Source of the DNA: Epiperipatus broadwayi
Taxonomy: Eukaryota; Onychophora; Udeonychophora; Euonychophora; Peripatidae
Direction: 5' to 3'
NCBI GenBank assembly: GCA_028023455.1
Contig: JAQFVV010012395.1
Span: 4,398,001-4,462,000, forward strand
Length of the DNA: 64,000 bases
The first letter of the stretch is position 1. The number at the start of each line of letters is the position of its first letter. The notes beneath the pieces are model-generated. The model did not search any database. It was given only the letters and a program-made list of their open reading frames with translations, and had not been told where the DNA came from. The translations under genes were made by a program, and so were the position numbers. Of the stretch, positions 23,211 through 35,800 are shown piece after piece.

Positions 23211-25469
23211 TTCTGCATTCATGTATACATAAATACATCTTGAATTTAACTCACATATTATTATACTTTTCATTTATTTTTAAATCAATATTCTTAAGTT
23301 TCTTAAAATCAGTATAATTATTATTCTTTAGAAACATTATTTCCTTACGTTCCATTTGATAAATCAATCATTTGAATAATTGCATTTATTTTATACATTA
23401 ATTATTTCAATAAATGCATTTTTACATATTATAAATATATCTAAACTTTCCCTACCTTGACATTTAAATCTTCACATCAAGAGGGTTTTACTTGGGCTGA
23501 ATGGCACACTTACTTACTGTTGCTGTTTACTTCAGCATGTTTTCTGATTCCTGGGCTTCACATCACTGTAGAGAGAGAGGGGGGAAGAACTGCTATTAGC
23601 TGCTCATTCTGGAGTTTTCCAAATTAATAATACACTTTTCCATTATTCAGTTATCCAGTAATTATAAATTTATCTTCTGATGATAACTGCATTTTCCAAC
23701 TTGGTTATTTTAGAATTCCAAACAGAAATAAATTGCATGGCAATGACTACAGTTTTCAACAGGCCTCACCCTTGACCATCCTAATAACTGATTATATTGT
23801 AACTGTAACTAACTTATCTAATTAAGCTGCTCCTTTTATCTCTTCTGCTTCCTGCATTTTTCATCTACCAACATGTTTTTAAAAAACACAAGGCAAGAAG
23901 GTGAAGCTATCTTTAAGTGTTTTTACATTTAAATCTGAAAACATGTAGCTCTAAAATAAATCGCATCTGTAATATTTTAAATTGAAGATTTATCAATTAA
24001 TGATAAAGATTTATTAATTAAATGCATCTTTTATATTTTCTTTCTTTTTTTTTTTTTTATGACACAATTGGAAAAATGACTTTAATTCACTGTTACTTGC
24101 TTTTTTATTTAAATTTTTATTTACTGAACCACGTCAGTTTTATTTTTAATTTAAACTGCTTTAACTGGGAAGAAAATAAATCTTTAAAATATATATGAGA
24201 AACAATGTGTAATGACTTAACCTGTATTGTCTTTTTGTGTGTTATTACTAACAAGTTGTTTGTATTCAGAAAGTTTAAATAAAGTTTAAAATTTTCTAAT
24301 ATACTATCATTACAAACCTTCAGACAAATGAATGTTAATCTTTTGGATAAAATTATAGTATCTGTTGAATGAATTAAATCACTGCTGGTATAAACCAGAA
24401 TAAAGTATGAATTTGTATTCAGTGCTTAAGGAAATGCATTATGGATTATCAATGCTAAATATTTAAATAACATTCAATGATTCAATGGATAAGAGCTTAT
24501 GAAAGCTAAATACTTAAATGTCACACTTGAATTGTCGATTATCAAAGCAAATATTAAATATGATAAACATCCAAATAATAAGCAACCTTAAATTGGATGT
24601 GTTGAATGAAACTTATCTTGAATCAATAAGTATGCTAAATGAAATTTATTAATATTTATGATTTGTTTCAGAAAGGATTATATTACAAAATGAAATTATT
24701 TGTGCTTTACATTATCCATGATGTTGTTATCTCATATCACTCCACTAAATAATACTCTATTCTATCTTTCTTAACTACATTTTTCTCCATTTCTCGACTT
24801 TTTCTTTAAACTATCTATATCTTAGAAACCATTTTTTCACCTCTTTTATCACATTTATATATGATCTATATAACCATATACCTATTATATCCTTCCTGGT
24901 CTTATTTAAGCATTTTAGATAAAAAAAAACCTTATCACATATGGTTCACTTTATCAAAGCATGCCTAATTTCCTTCTGACCATTATATATACATTGTGGG
25001 ACACAAATGCAATCCATATTTCCCTATTTTTCAATTCCCCTACTCTATATTTAAATTTATAATTTTTTTACTACTCTTCAAATCTTTTTATACAAAAAGA
25101 AAAAAAAAACTTTTTTTAAATGGTGATCGATAAGCATATGCTTCTAATCTTACACCTAAATGTTATCCTCTTTCTTAAATTTAAAAATTCTTTAATAGAA
25201 AATCTACTAAAAACCAACTAATCTTATGTATGATTTAGTTTTAAAGTCTTCCTGCAGTAAACACACACACACAAAATATTTTATTTTATATTTAAAATGG
25301 TGCACCGAATCACTTTTTAAATATTAGCAATATTTTCCCCGATCTTTCCAAATCCAATTAAATCTATCTCTTCGCACACCAACTTTTTTTTCACATGCAC
25401 TAAGAAAATATTCTCCAGCAACAACATTTTTCCCGATGATATTAAAAATGTATAAACTTTAACTTATTT
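23211..25469. other. Gene-free AT-rich stretch
   Basis: Around 24240-24330 there is a short match to the tail of the Penelope/SINE-like repeat ('gtgttattactaaca', 'ttacaaaccttcagacaaa'). No gene seen. Confidence 0.4.
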
Positions 25470-25810
25470 TGTGACTAGATTTGAAAGTGGTCCATTATAG
25501 ACTTGGGTAATTATTTAGCCACTGCCAAACCTAGGGCAGGAATACAAACAATAATTATATAGATGTACATATTTAGGTGATACTCCATCAAATTACAAGC
25601 ATAAGTCATATAATGCTGAGATACTAAAGATCCTGACCATCATCAATGCTCTGGCCATTTAGTACTATTTATGTACTGGCCAATTATAAACTACATTTCT
25701 AAAGAAATAATAAATAAAATGATATGTAGTACATAAATTTTAAAGGATATTCCTTTTGTATCCCCAGGATCATCATCATCTGGATGTTCATAATACTAGA
25801 CATAAACACT
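25470..25810 (-). repeat. Dispersed repeat B, copy 2
   Basis: Reverse-complement match to 420-780, listed there. Non-coding. Confidence 0.6.
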
Positions 25811-27740
25811 TACTCCATAATTAATTGTTATGCACAAATCTAGCTCAAGAAGCAAGAACTCTACAACTATTACTGTGAGGAAGAGATAGATAAATAAATA
25901 AATAAAGCAGCTTATTATAAATCTCTTCAAATAATTCCTAGATTTACCTATTATAAGTAAATAGTTTTCTGGGATCATTAAAAAATCCTAAAACATAATG
26001 CTGTCATGAAATAAAGTCAAATACACTGCAATTTATGAAACAGGAATTGGAAGGAATAAAGACTAAAAATAATTTAAAACAATTATTTAATAACTAATTG
26101 ATTAATACTAAAAAAAAGAATGACATGATAGTATAAAATTTTAAACATTCATTTCATCAACAAAAATATATTTTCATCAAAATTATAATCAATCAGTTGA
26201 TTTCTATTCATAAATTAACTTTTAATTATTTCTTTAAAATAACTAAGAGTTGGAAAAACAAAATTTTCAAAATCAAAGATAACAATCTTTGATTTAACTT
26301 AATTAACCTTTGTTAAATTTTTAGGAGGGAAAAATGTTTCATAAATATGTTTCACAATTTGAAAACATTAACTTAATAGAAATATTTAAAATTACCAATT
26401 CTTATAAAAAAAATTACTTTTATATTTTTAAAAAATCTCTTTTTTACTATTAATAAAAATACAGTCTGCACACAAAAAATACCTTCAACCATGATTTTTT
26501 TTTTCTGTAGAGTTCTTTCAATTATAATTTTCAGTTTTAACAACTGAGTTTTCTTCTTGAAGGCTTCTACGCATGAATATGATTAATTTGTCCTTTTTTG
26601 TGTGTAGTATTTCATTTCCAGGTTAACAACAGCAACATTTTATCCATTTTCTTTTAATAAATTTCCCAGGTGAGACTAACCCAGACAGAGATTCATGCTC
26701 TTGGTTGAAGACAAAGTTGAAGATTATTTTAAGGGATAGATTATTCTCTGCATTTTATTCCTATAAAAGTAGGTTACATGGAAGATGATATATATATAGC
26801 CTTTAGATGAATTTAGCAAATTATTTTTATTGTATAAACCATTTTTATGATAAAACTCACAGAATGCTAAACACTTGATCAAAACTTCTGCTATTCTATA
26901 TAATAGCTTGGTAAAGACTCCTGCTTTTTTCTTCTTACCAAATACTTTGGGCTTCTTACTTACAACCCCATTCTTTTTTTTAGAACAATCTTGCCTAAAA
27001 GCCAATCACAATCTATCTCCAACATCAATTTTTATCACAGCCAATTAGATAATTTTTTTTATTTATAAAATACAATTATTTATCTATTTTCCTCCTTAAT
27101 CATAGACATTGAAAAACAAATCAAGAATTTAAATTAACATCATAAAATTCTTAACATTACTTTTTAATTAAGAATATTTTCTTGCAAAAGAAAAAACAAG
27201 ATAATCAGTTAATTACACTGATTTTTTTGCAATGAAGAGAGATAAAAAGAAAACAAAAACTCTAATTAGAAATAAAATTTATGAAAGTATTAAAATCCTA
27301 TTTTTTAATATTAAAAATACTCTTAAACATAAAAATTTATCTTTTTTTAAGGTTAAAATTAATATCTATTAAATAATTTATTTAAAAAAATTATTTTCTC
27401 TTAGTATATTTTCATAGTTTACATTAGAACTCCTAATTAATTATAATTACTAAAGATATAGAGTAAAAACATTACATTCTTTTACAATTTTCTCTCTTTT
27501 CTACAATCATTTATAACTCTTATTAAAATATTTATATATTAAAATCATATTATTATTTAATAAATTTAATGTTTGAGAATTCTCATACTATCATTTTGGG
27601 ACTTAATTGAAGACCCACTATTATTATAAAAAATATGCATGAGAAAATTTAATATTATTTTCTGCACCAATTAAATAATTCTATACTTAACCGAGGAACA
27701 TGCTGCCAACTTATCTAATTATTTTTAATGCAGTTATGTA
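25811..27740. other. Gene-free AT-rich stretch
   Basis: The longest frame (26724-27005, - strand) is lysine- and phenylalanine-rich low-complexity translation with no motif. No feature can be supported. Confidence 0.5.
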
Positions 27741-27745
27741 TCCAA

Positions 27746-28080
27746 CTGTTTACAATACCAATCCTGCCCAAAGGATGTTGGTGACTGGTTATTAAAAACC
27801 AAAGACATCAAAATGTATAGATTTTGAACTTAATTCAAATCTGTATGACTGTACAAGAAAATTGGCTTAGAATGAAAATCTTATTGTGTTTTTATTTTGG
27901 GCGCACACCTTTATAGTTAAAAGGTGACTGCTGAAAGATTGCATTAGATCCAAAGTCATAAGCTAGAAATTAGTCTGGTGATGTTGTATGAGTAGGAACT
28001 AAATAGACTTTGATGCACAAATGTTCTAATATCCATTGATTACTATGGCTTGCACTGGTGGCACTACTGACTACTATTTT
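27746..28080 (+). repeat. Repeat family A copy with deleted ribozyme core
   Basis: Collinear with the 441-bp unit described at 28673 ('accaaagacatcaaaatg', 'aggtgactgctg', 'gcattagatcc', 'ctagaaattagtctgg', 'ccattgattact'). A deletion removes the segment holding CUGAUGA, so the hammerhead cannot form. Confidence 0.75.
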
Positions 28081-28931
28081 ATCATTTATCTTCAATCTAC
28101 ACTAGTGACTATTATAATTTGTGTAATCAATGAATATTTGATGATAGAAGATCTCTACAATTGTCATAAAAGTGAAATCTTTAAAATATATAAAAACTGC
28201 TCTGGTATCTGATTTTATAACTATACAGGCACATTAGTTTGTCTTTAAAACATTAGAGTTTTTTTTAAATTTTCAGGATGATAGTTTGAATAATATAAAG
28301 GAATAAAAAGTGATGACTAGGTGCATAATTAAATTGGTTTCAATTTTGAAACAATTTTCACCGATGAAGGAAAAAGCTAGAAAACAATTTGGAAATGGTT
28401 ATTTTATAGCACTATATTAACTTATTTCCACTGAGTATTAAAACTTATACTAGATAGCTATAAAATAGAATAAAAATAAGATCTTTTTGGAAGAATATGA
28501 TGTCACACAATATTGTTGTTGGTAAAAATTTAACAATCTTTAAAGGTAACTGCAGGTTTAGTGCTCATTGGTATATAGCCTCTTTGCCCACCACTAGTGA
28601 AATTTACTATGTATTACAGTATTCACCTGATCACCATTCTTTATGATTACACAAATTGATAACACAAAAGCAAAGAATGGTGATCATGTGATGTTCAGTG
28701 ATTTAATACCAATTTTGCCCAATAGGATTATGATGACTGGGTTATTAAAGAACCAAAGACACCAAAATGTATAAATGCTGAAATGAATTCAGATTGATAT
28801 GACTATGTGAATAAATGAGCTTGAATTGAAAACATTATTGTGTTTTTATTTTGGACTCAAAGCTTTATAATTAACTAAAAAGGTAAAAGGTGGCTTGTAG
28901 AGAGTTGCATTAGATCCTAAAATGATCTCAG

Positions 28932-28990
28932 ATCCAAGGCTTCTCACTAATGAAAACCACAAGCTAGAAACTAGTCTGAGGATATTGAAT
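28932..28990 (+). ncRNA. Hammerhead-like motif, family A, tandem unit 1
   Basis: Stem I pairs UUCUCA with UGAGGA perfectly and AUCCAA with UUGAAU with one mismatch. Against the consensus UCCUCA/UGGGGA, the inner pairing is kept although both strands changed. GAAACUAGUC is intact. The core is CUAAUGA at 28947-28953: the G at position 5 is A, and stem II has one mismatch. Position 5 is essential in hammerheads, so this copy should be inactive. Confidence 0.5.
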
Positions 28991-29382
28991 GAGTAGGCAC
29001 TAGATAGGAATTTATGCATTACCTTTCTAGCATCCATTGATTACTCTGGCTTGCACTGAATGGCACTAGTGTATTGAGAGTTTGTTTCTGTGTTATCAGC
29101 TTGGGTACATATAAAGAATGGTGATCTTGTGATGTTTAGTAGTTTAATACCAATCCTGCCCAATAGGATTATGGTGACTGTGGTTATTAAAGTACCAAAG
29201 ACACCAAAATGTATAGATGTTGACCTGAATTCAGATCTATATGACTATACAAGAAAATGTGCTTGAATTGAAAACATTATTGGTTTCTTTTTAGACTCAA
29301 AGCTTTATAGTTAACTAAAAAAGTAAAAAGTGGCTGCTGGAGATATGCATTAGATCCTAAGATGTAGGTGCAGTGCTCTCAG

Positions 29383-29441
29383 ATCCAAGGGTCCTCACTG
29401 ACAAAAGCCACAAGTTAGAACCTAGTCTGGGGATATCGGAT
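29383..29441 (+). ncRNA. Hammerhead-like motif, family A, tandem unit 2
   Basis: Stem I inner helix UCCUCA/UGGGGA is fully paired and the outer helix has one mismatch. The core is CUGACAA (position 8 changed) and the GAAAC segment is GAACC, so activity is not expected. The cleavage triplet GUC is present at 29425-29427. Confidence 0.45.
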
Positions 29442-29554
29442 GCATAGGCCTTAGATAGGGATTTTATGCACAATCCTTCTAGCATCCATTGATTACTCTG
29501 GCTAGCATTGAGTGGTGCTATTGTATGGAGAGTTTTGTCTGTGTATTGCAACAT

Positions 29555-30361
29555 TACATTTTTTTTAAAAGATAGATAGCTAGGTTAGCTTTGAGCTCGT
29601 TTGTAACATGAAAAAAATTTCTAAGATTTGTTTATTGCTAATTCAACAGTAGTGGAAAGGGTAGGCAATAAACTAACTACCATGAAGCCTATATATAATT
29701 TTGATAATTAAATAACTCATAATCATATACTCATATGTATACATACATATATGTATCTAAACATGTATATTATACTATTTAAGAGTTAATAAATGTAATG
29801 TGCTCTTATAAATAATACAAAATTGCTGGAAATAGTTTTTCTTCACTAAGGATACACACAGAATTAACATTGGAATAGAAAACTTATTATATTTTAGGAA
29901 AACCGATTATAATATATATTAATTTAAGAAAAAAAAAGTTTACAGTTGGCATTAATTAGAAAATATATATACATTTTTTTTAAAGTTCTAAAACTAAAAC
30001 AATGTGAGGCAGTACAATTATTTTATTTACTTTTAAATTTTTTACGTTCGAGAAATTAACAGAAAATAAAGTTAACACAAATGTAAAGAATTATTTTAGT
30101 GCTACAAATACGTTTGAGAAATTAACAGCAAATAAAGTTAACGCAAATGTAAAGAATTATTTTAATGCTACAAATCTTTATTCATCTTAGCTTAATTACA
30201 AATATGTAAAACAAATTTTTTGTTCACAGAAAAATGCATCGAAAATGTTATCTATCCCAGCTTCCAAACAAAGAATTTCCGCATTTTTAGAGGCCGCATA
30301 GCATTATCCCCATTTCAGGGCAAACATTTCGCTGAGAATTATGGGATGCAAGAATATCAAA
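29555..30361. other. Upstream region of the host gene
   Basis: No gene. Contains a 66-bp tandem duplication at 30044-30175, listed separately. Confidence 0.5.
30044..30175 (+). repeat. 66-bp tandem duplication
   Basis: Copies 30044-30109 and 30110-30175 differ at only a few bases. It lies about 0.2-0.3 kb upstream of the predicted promoter. Confidence 0.9.
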
Positions 30362-30372
30362 AATATGGCGGC
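30362..30372 (+). promoter_or_regulatory. YY1-like promoter element
   Basis: AATATGGCGGC fits the YY1 consensus AAnATGGCGGC, which in animal promoters often lies just downstream of the transcription start. Here it is 331 bp before the start codon and just upstream of a plausible 5' splice donor, which suits a first-exon position. Direct evidence is the sequence match only. Confidence 0.5.
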
Positions 30373-30472
30373 TTTTGTGGTAGTGAAAGTTAAATATCGT
30401 TTTATTAAGTTTACATTATTTATTTGAACACTGAATGTTGAAATGATTAAATTATTAATGATACCTTTAAAG

Positions 30473-30648
30473 GTACGTAAAAAATAATAATGCAAAAAAA
30501 AAAAATACACCAGTTTATAAATATTTTAACAAACAAATGTAAGCTAATGTAATGAACATGAGCGAAGTCTGGATGCGCTAATAAGGATAAAATGTCAGTT
30601 TGAACTATCGCTACTGTAAATAAACTCATCTCTATGCTCTTATTGCAG
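30473..30648 (+). other. Candidate 5'UTR intron (176 bp)
   Basis: The donor AAAG|GTACGT (junction 30472/30473) and the acceptor, a pyrimidine-rich tract ending TTATTGCAG| (junction 30648/30649), both fit consensus. Splicing would place the ATG 44 nt into the second exon. In-frame stop TAA at 30654-30656 precedes the ATG, supporting that start. No transcript evidence is available. Confidence 0.45.
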
Positions 30649-30692
30649 TTAGTTAAGAAAGTTGTAACGTTATTTTAATTAAGCTTGACACT

Positions 30693-32840
30693 ATGTCAGG
30701 GAGTAGCTTAAAAGCGGAAGTAATTGGTTCTCGCAACATTTGCTTTGTTTGTGGGAGCCTTGGCGCCGAATTTATCCTTCACACAAAATCTCGAGCCAAA
30801 GGTGCTTACTTCCCCTTTTTAGAGCATCACGATCCACCCGAAGGAGCAGAAAAACCTAATAATGATGGAACGGTTGTATCTTGTACCGTATGTTTTTCAT
30901 TTTTAGAACAACAGTGGGATACTTTTGAACGTAGTAAAACTCCACATGTGAAGAGACTATATTGGCTGAAAAGAGCTGACAATGGACCTTATACTGGTGC
31001 CGAATTTCGGTTGCAAAGGGATTCTCAAATGATGGATTACCAATGGTCTCCTGCAGAAGATTTTGAAGATAATCATTCAAATACTGTTGATAATTCTTGT
31101 TTAACATCTAATAGCGATCGAGATAGTAACGGAGTACTCGATTTAAGCATGCCCGACAAAAATGCCAATACTGAAGTCTGCTACATATGTGGGGAAGAAT
31201 ATCAGAGAGATACTTTGGTAAATGTATATGCACGGCCCATTGCAAATTGTCCTTTTTTCCCTAGTTTGTTAGCTTACCCTCGGCCAAGTAAGTCCAAACC
31301 AATCGATTCTTCTGGTCGTGTGCTTGCGTGTGATATTTGTCATCGTCATTTACTCCAGCAATGGGATCATTATCAACGTCGAAATGTTCCTCATTCTGAA
31401 CGAAGGTATCAACTCGGACGCGATACTGTGATATGTTTAACTTGCGGTTCTGAGCAACGGGCCTCACAAACGGAATACATTTATCTTAGACCAAATAATT
31501 TTGGAGAGCCTTATTTTCCATTTCTTGAGAAATTAAAATTACCTACAGGCACTACACCAACTATTAATCATGGAGTTTCTCAAGTGTGTAGATCGTGTTA
31601 TAAAACGTTAATACAACAGTGGAAAACTTTTGAATTATCGAAAACTTCCGATGAAAATCGTGTTTATCAGTTACGAAATCATATATGGCCCAATTCATCA
31701 AATGTGTTGGATAGAAAAGATAATTGTAAATCTGATTGTTACTTGTGTTCTGAGACTTGTGTTTCCGATTTAATGAAAGTTGTATTTATTCATCCGTCAG
31801 ATAAAAATGTTTTTAGTATGCATTTTCCATTTATTGCAAATTTGCAGCGACCTCCCAATGCACTTCCTATTGATGAAGATGGCTGTGTTAAAGTTTGTCA
31901 AAATTGTTTTTCCTATTTATGTCATCAATGGAATATTTATCAGAATGAAAATGTGCCTATGGATAAAAGAAATTATTCCCTTTTAATTAAAGGAGGAATT
32001 AATGTTCAAAGGATAAGCCCACATCCTGATTCATTTCATGTTAAACTTACAAATTTAGATGAATTCAATGTACCAAATACTATATCAAATCTAAAAAATA
32101 ATTCAGAATTGTCACCTGCTGCTTCAACTATTCCTGTTACTCAGCAAAGTTCTGGACCACTTCAAATTCCTATTGGTTCAGTAGCTGCTAAGATAAGTTC
32201 TTTACGCATGCCTTGGGAATCAGAGAACCTCTTAGCCCAAAATAATTTAATGCCCAAATTAAATTCTTTTTTAGACTGCCCACCATACACTTGTACTTCT
32301 TTATTTGTATCTACTTTATGTTTTGTTTGTAATGAATATTCAGAAGTTGGGCAGACTTATTGCTTATATGCTTATCCAAATAAGAGTACTGATAATACAC
32401 CTTCTAGACCTTTTTTTCCATTTTTCAGTAAAATGGAAGGTCTGGGAGAAGATGGATCGGTTTTAGTGTGTCAAATTTGTTTTCATAATTTAATGCAACA
32501 GTGGCATCTCTATGAAGCTTCATCTAGGTCGGATGACTGCAAGCCATGGCAGCGACAGTATGATCGTACTAATTTCATTTGTTTTGTATGTGGTGTAACC
32601 ACTTTCCGAAAACGTTTGCGTATTATAGCTGTGAAAATGTTTCCATTTTTATTGAACCATTCAAAACCTCCAAATAGTATCATCTTAGATAATGGAGAAG
32701 CTGTAGTTGTTTGTAAGATTTGCTATGATACATTGTCGAATCAATGGCAAGATTATGAACGGATGAAAGTTCCTTTGGAATTAAGGAAATATAATTGGAT
32801 GATGGTCGCCCCACCAAGCAAAGATGATGAAATAGAAAAG
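30693..32840 (+). CDS. Protein with six Cys2-Cys2/Gln-Trp modules, first coding exon (716 codons)
   Basis: I do not recognise the family. Six modules follow one pattern: Cys-x2-Cys, 40-50 residues containing Phe-Pro-Phe (or close variants), Cys-x2-Cys, then (Q/H/N)-Q-W and an Arg-x-Tyr segment. Cysteine pairs are at 17/20+64/67, 163/166+213/216, 248/251+299/302, 349/352+402/405, 543/546+593/596 and 630/633+674/677. Each module could bind zinc. 'VLDLSMP' (148-154) resembles the PxDLS motif that recruits CtBP corepressors, and the 435-540 linker is Ser/Asn-rich, so a nuclear role is possible but inferred. The ATG is the first after an in-frame stop (30654) and has A at -3. The frame stays open to 32891, but AAAG|GTAAGT at 32840/32841 is a consensus donor after a complete codon, so the last 16 codons of the open frame are probably intron. 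Codon usage and low stop density contrast with everything else here. Confidence 0.9.
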
Positions 32841-32846
32841 GTAAGT
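32841..32846 (+). other. 5' splice donor ending the coding exon
   Basis: GTAAGT preceded by AAAG, phase 0. No convincing continuation exon with further Cys-x2-Cys modules was seen downstream, so the intron may run past the window end. Confidence 0.75.
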
Positions 32847-35800
32847 TTGATAATCATTAAAATTTTCAAGCAAACTAATTTTGAATATTGAAATAGGAAA
32901 TCTCTTTTTATAGTGATTAGAGCATCAGTTTATATGGCAAATAGGGTTCAATTTAAAGATTTTTTTTTTTGTGTGTAACAGCATTTCCAAGCAAGCTTGA
33001 TCTTAACTCAAATAATTCATTATTGAATACACATGTCCTATGTTAATCTCAGGTGGGCAAATGAATGCTTTCATTATTATTGCTGGAAGTTTCTGACGCT
33101 AGCAATGAGGCCTTGATTTGTTATTACTTTTAAAATATTTGCATACAAAGTATATATACACATGATGGGAATAAAATTTTAATCTTTTAGCCAAGGAAGA
33201 TTTTTAACTAATATATTGTCTTTCATGTCATATAATATGCACTAAATATGAGAATATTTAAATCATGGAAATTTTTTTGCAGTGTTAAACCTAACACACA
33301 GTTATCAATATTTATATTAAGATTTGTGATATTGCATGTAGCATAACTAGAATTTTTTTTTTTGAGCTCCTATATAAAATTTCAAAAAAGGTCCATTTTA
33401 ATATTCATAACATATCTTAATGGTTTTTAAATATATATAAAACAAAAGGGCCCTTAAGATTGAAGGATCTATATGCATTCCATTAGTTTGCTTCACATTA
33501 GTTTCATCACTGGGTTTAGCTAAATATTGTTTTATTAAATTATAATAAATAGTTAACATGCAAGAGCAAACAATTTATAACCAAATAACATTGTATAGTT
33601 GTAGTATATTTCTATTTTTGGATCTGCCTTTGAATAGAGAATTTACCATAAATATATGCTTTATGTTTTTTTTGTGCATCCTGAGATACTGTTGATCCAG
33701 TCTTTATATATAAAGTGGCAAGCGTAAACATAAAATATTTTTTTTATATATTTTAATAACAATTAGATATTGTCATTTGATGGTATCCTATTAGAGACAA
33801 TTTTAACATATATGCAAAATATTCAAATATGTGTAAAATAAAAATTAGAACAAAACCTTGCTGATTTTTTTATTGAATTTCTTAATACAATTTTATTTGA
33901 ATGTTATTTTTATACACATTTACAATTCTTTGGATGCACTTTAATCGCCTTTATGAGTGGTAATTGATTATTAAAGAGCAAGTTTTATAAGTTGAAAGAG
34001 TCTTGGTAAAAGTGCAGCGATGCTATCATAAAATGTTTAATCATCGGTTGTAATTTTTATTACTTTTCATCAGTTCTTTCAATCCTTACTATTAACTCAT
34101 TAATTATGCAGTAAAATGTTTGCATTTAAAAAAAAATTCTGTTTTTGATAATATAATTTTTTTCCTTCAAATATTTTGTAAATGTCTTACTTTTTATAGT
34201 GAATTTAGCATCCATACATGTAAAAGAATCAATTGCATACATTAATTATTAACACAACTAGAATAATGTATTTTAAATTGATGTCAAAATTTCACATTCA
34301 ATTTCTATTAAAAAAAATATATATATATATATTTTATCTCTATGCCTTAACTAAATTATTTTATCTGCTTTACCAAAAAAGAAGAATATGCTAATCTTTT
34401 TTATAATTTTATCATTATTTCTTCTATTCAGGAGCCATGCATTATATATTTGAATAATCAATGGATACTAGATAGGAGTGCTATATCCACATTGATTACT
34501 TAAGTCTACTAAGTAGATAGCTTTGGATAGAACAAAGTAAAACAAATAGGAAAAATTACTTCTTATATAAACATAAGTTGAATGTAAGCTGAGAAAATCT
34601 TAACATATTTTGTTAGTATAAATTTATTTTTGTATAATATTTTTTTATAAAAATTTACTCTGAACATAGCAACAGCCTTAAATTGCCCATTATAAGGCCA
34701 AAGACTCTGAAATATCATTCCCCATGAAATATCATTCCCCAAAGTAGTTAGTTAACTCCTAGTTGGTAAGAATTTTTGTGGATTTTTTTTTTAACTAAGA
34801 AAAAACAGGTATCTATTTGTAGATCAATAATTAGATGTCTAACTGCACAGTTGTGAAGTGATTGTTTGAAAAAATGCTTAAATTCATTTAGAAATCCTGA
34901 GGTGTATAAAAAAATTTTTTTAATTTTTAACTAAATTTAAATCAGTTCATTGACATAGCAAGCAGATATTATAACAGATTGTTTAAAGTTCTAATTACAA
35001 AATGGTATATTAAAATATATAACATGACAATGACTAATCTCAACTAATATAATTTTTTTAGGTAAGCACTGTAAAATCAATGGATACTATATGGTAATGA
35101 ATTTCACACGATTCATTTCTAATTCATTTCCTTTTTAAAAAAGCATTGTTTGCATATTCTCACTGCTGTTTCAAATTAATAAGAACATTTCCAAGCAAAT
35201 TTACTCGTGAAATTAAATAGGTCTGGTACTAGGCAAAACAGTAATAAGTTACTTTCAGCTTACATAAAAGTAATTTAGAATAAGTTATGATCAGTTGCTT
35301 AGGAGATCCAGAATCATTTAAGTAGGAAAGTGATGATTTCCCAGTTCAAGAATTCTGATCTGTTGATCAATCATATCCCTTCCTCCCTTCAATTGGGAAT
35401 TGATCTAGAAGTTTTTGCTCTAGAGTCCTTCAATTTAAGATAAAATTTCAAATAATTTATTCTAGATAAATTGTTTCTTTGTTTCAGCTTATACTTAATC
35501 ATAGTAATTTGACAATTAATAAATAATGTTTGTAAGATTAAAGTTTTACAACTTAATATAATTTAAAATAAATCTTAAACAGTTTTATAGTAAGGAAATT
35601 AATAGTAAAAACTGAAAAAGTTCTCAGTAAAAGCTGCCTTCCAAGCAGCTGGCTCGTATTTGCTTCCTGCTCAACGCTTTGGCATATGAAAAAAAAAACA
35701 TTTTTTTTTTTTTAAATAACAATTAACTTACTATACCATTTAACATATGTTCCTCTAAAACAGATATGGCCAATTATTTAAGAATGATCTACCATCCATC

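Larger units (their letters stand above)
28673..29554 (+). repeat. Head-to-tail dimer of a 441-bp family A unit
   Basis: Unit 1 is 28673-29113 and unit 2 is 29114-29554, each beginning 'aagaatggtgatc'. Identity by eye is high, with scattered substitutions and small indels. Each unit holds one hammerhead-like motif in the same position. Unit size, non-coding content, one motif per unit and direct tandem arrangement match the published description of animal retrozymes (small non-autonomous hammerhead retroelements). The array lies about 0.8 kb upstream of the host gene's first predicted exon. Confidence 0.85.

Noticed and set aside
26724-27005. 93-codon lysine-rich frame on the - strand
   Set aside because: Composition follows the AT-rich DNA; no motif, no splice or promoter context.
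32841-32891. Extension of the host reading frame by 16 codons to a stop at 32889-32891
   Set aside because: The extension begins exactly at a consensus GTAAGT donor and its residues do not continue the module pattern, so it is read as intron.
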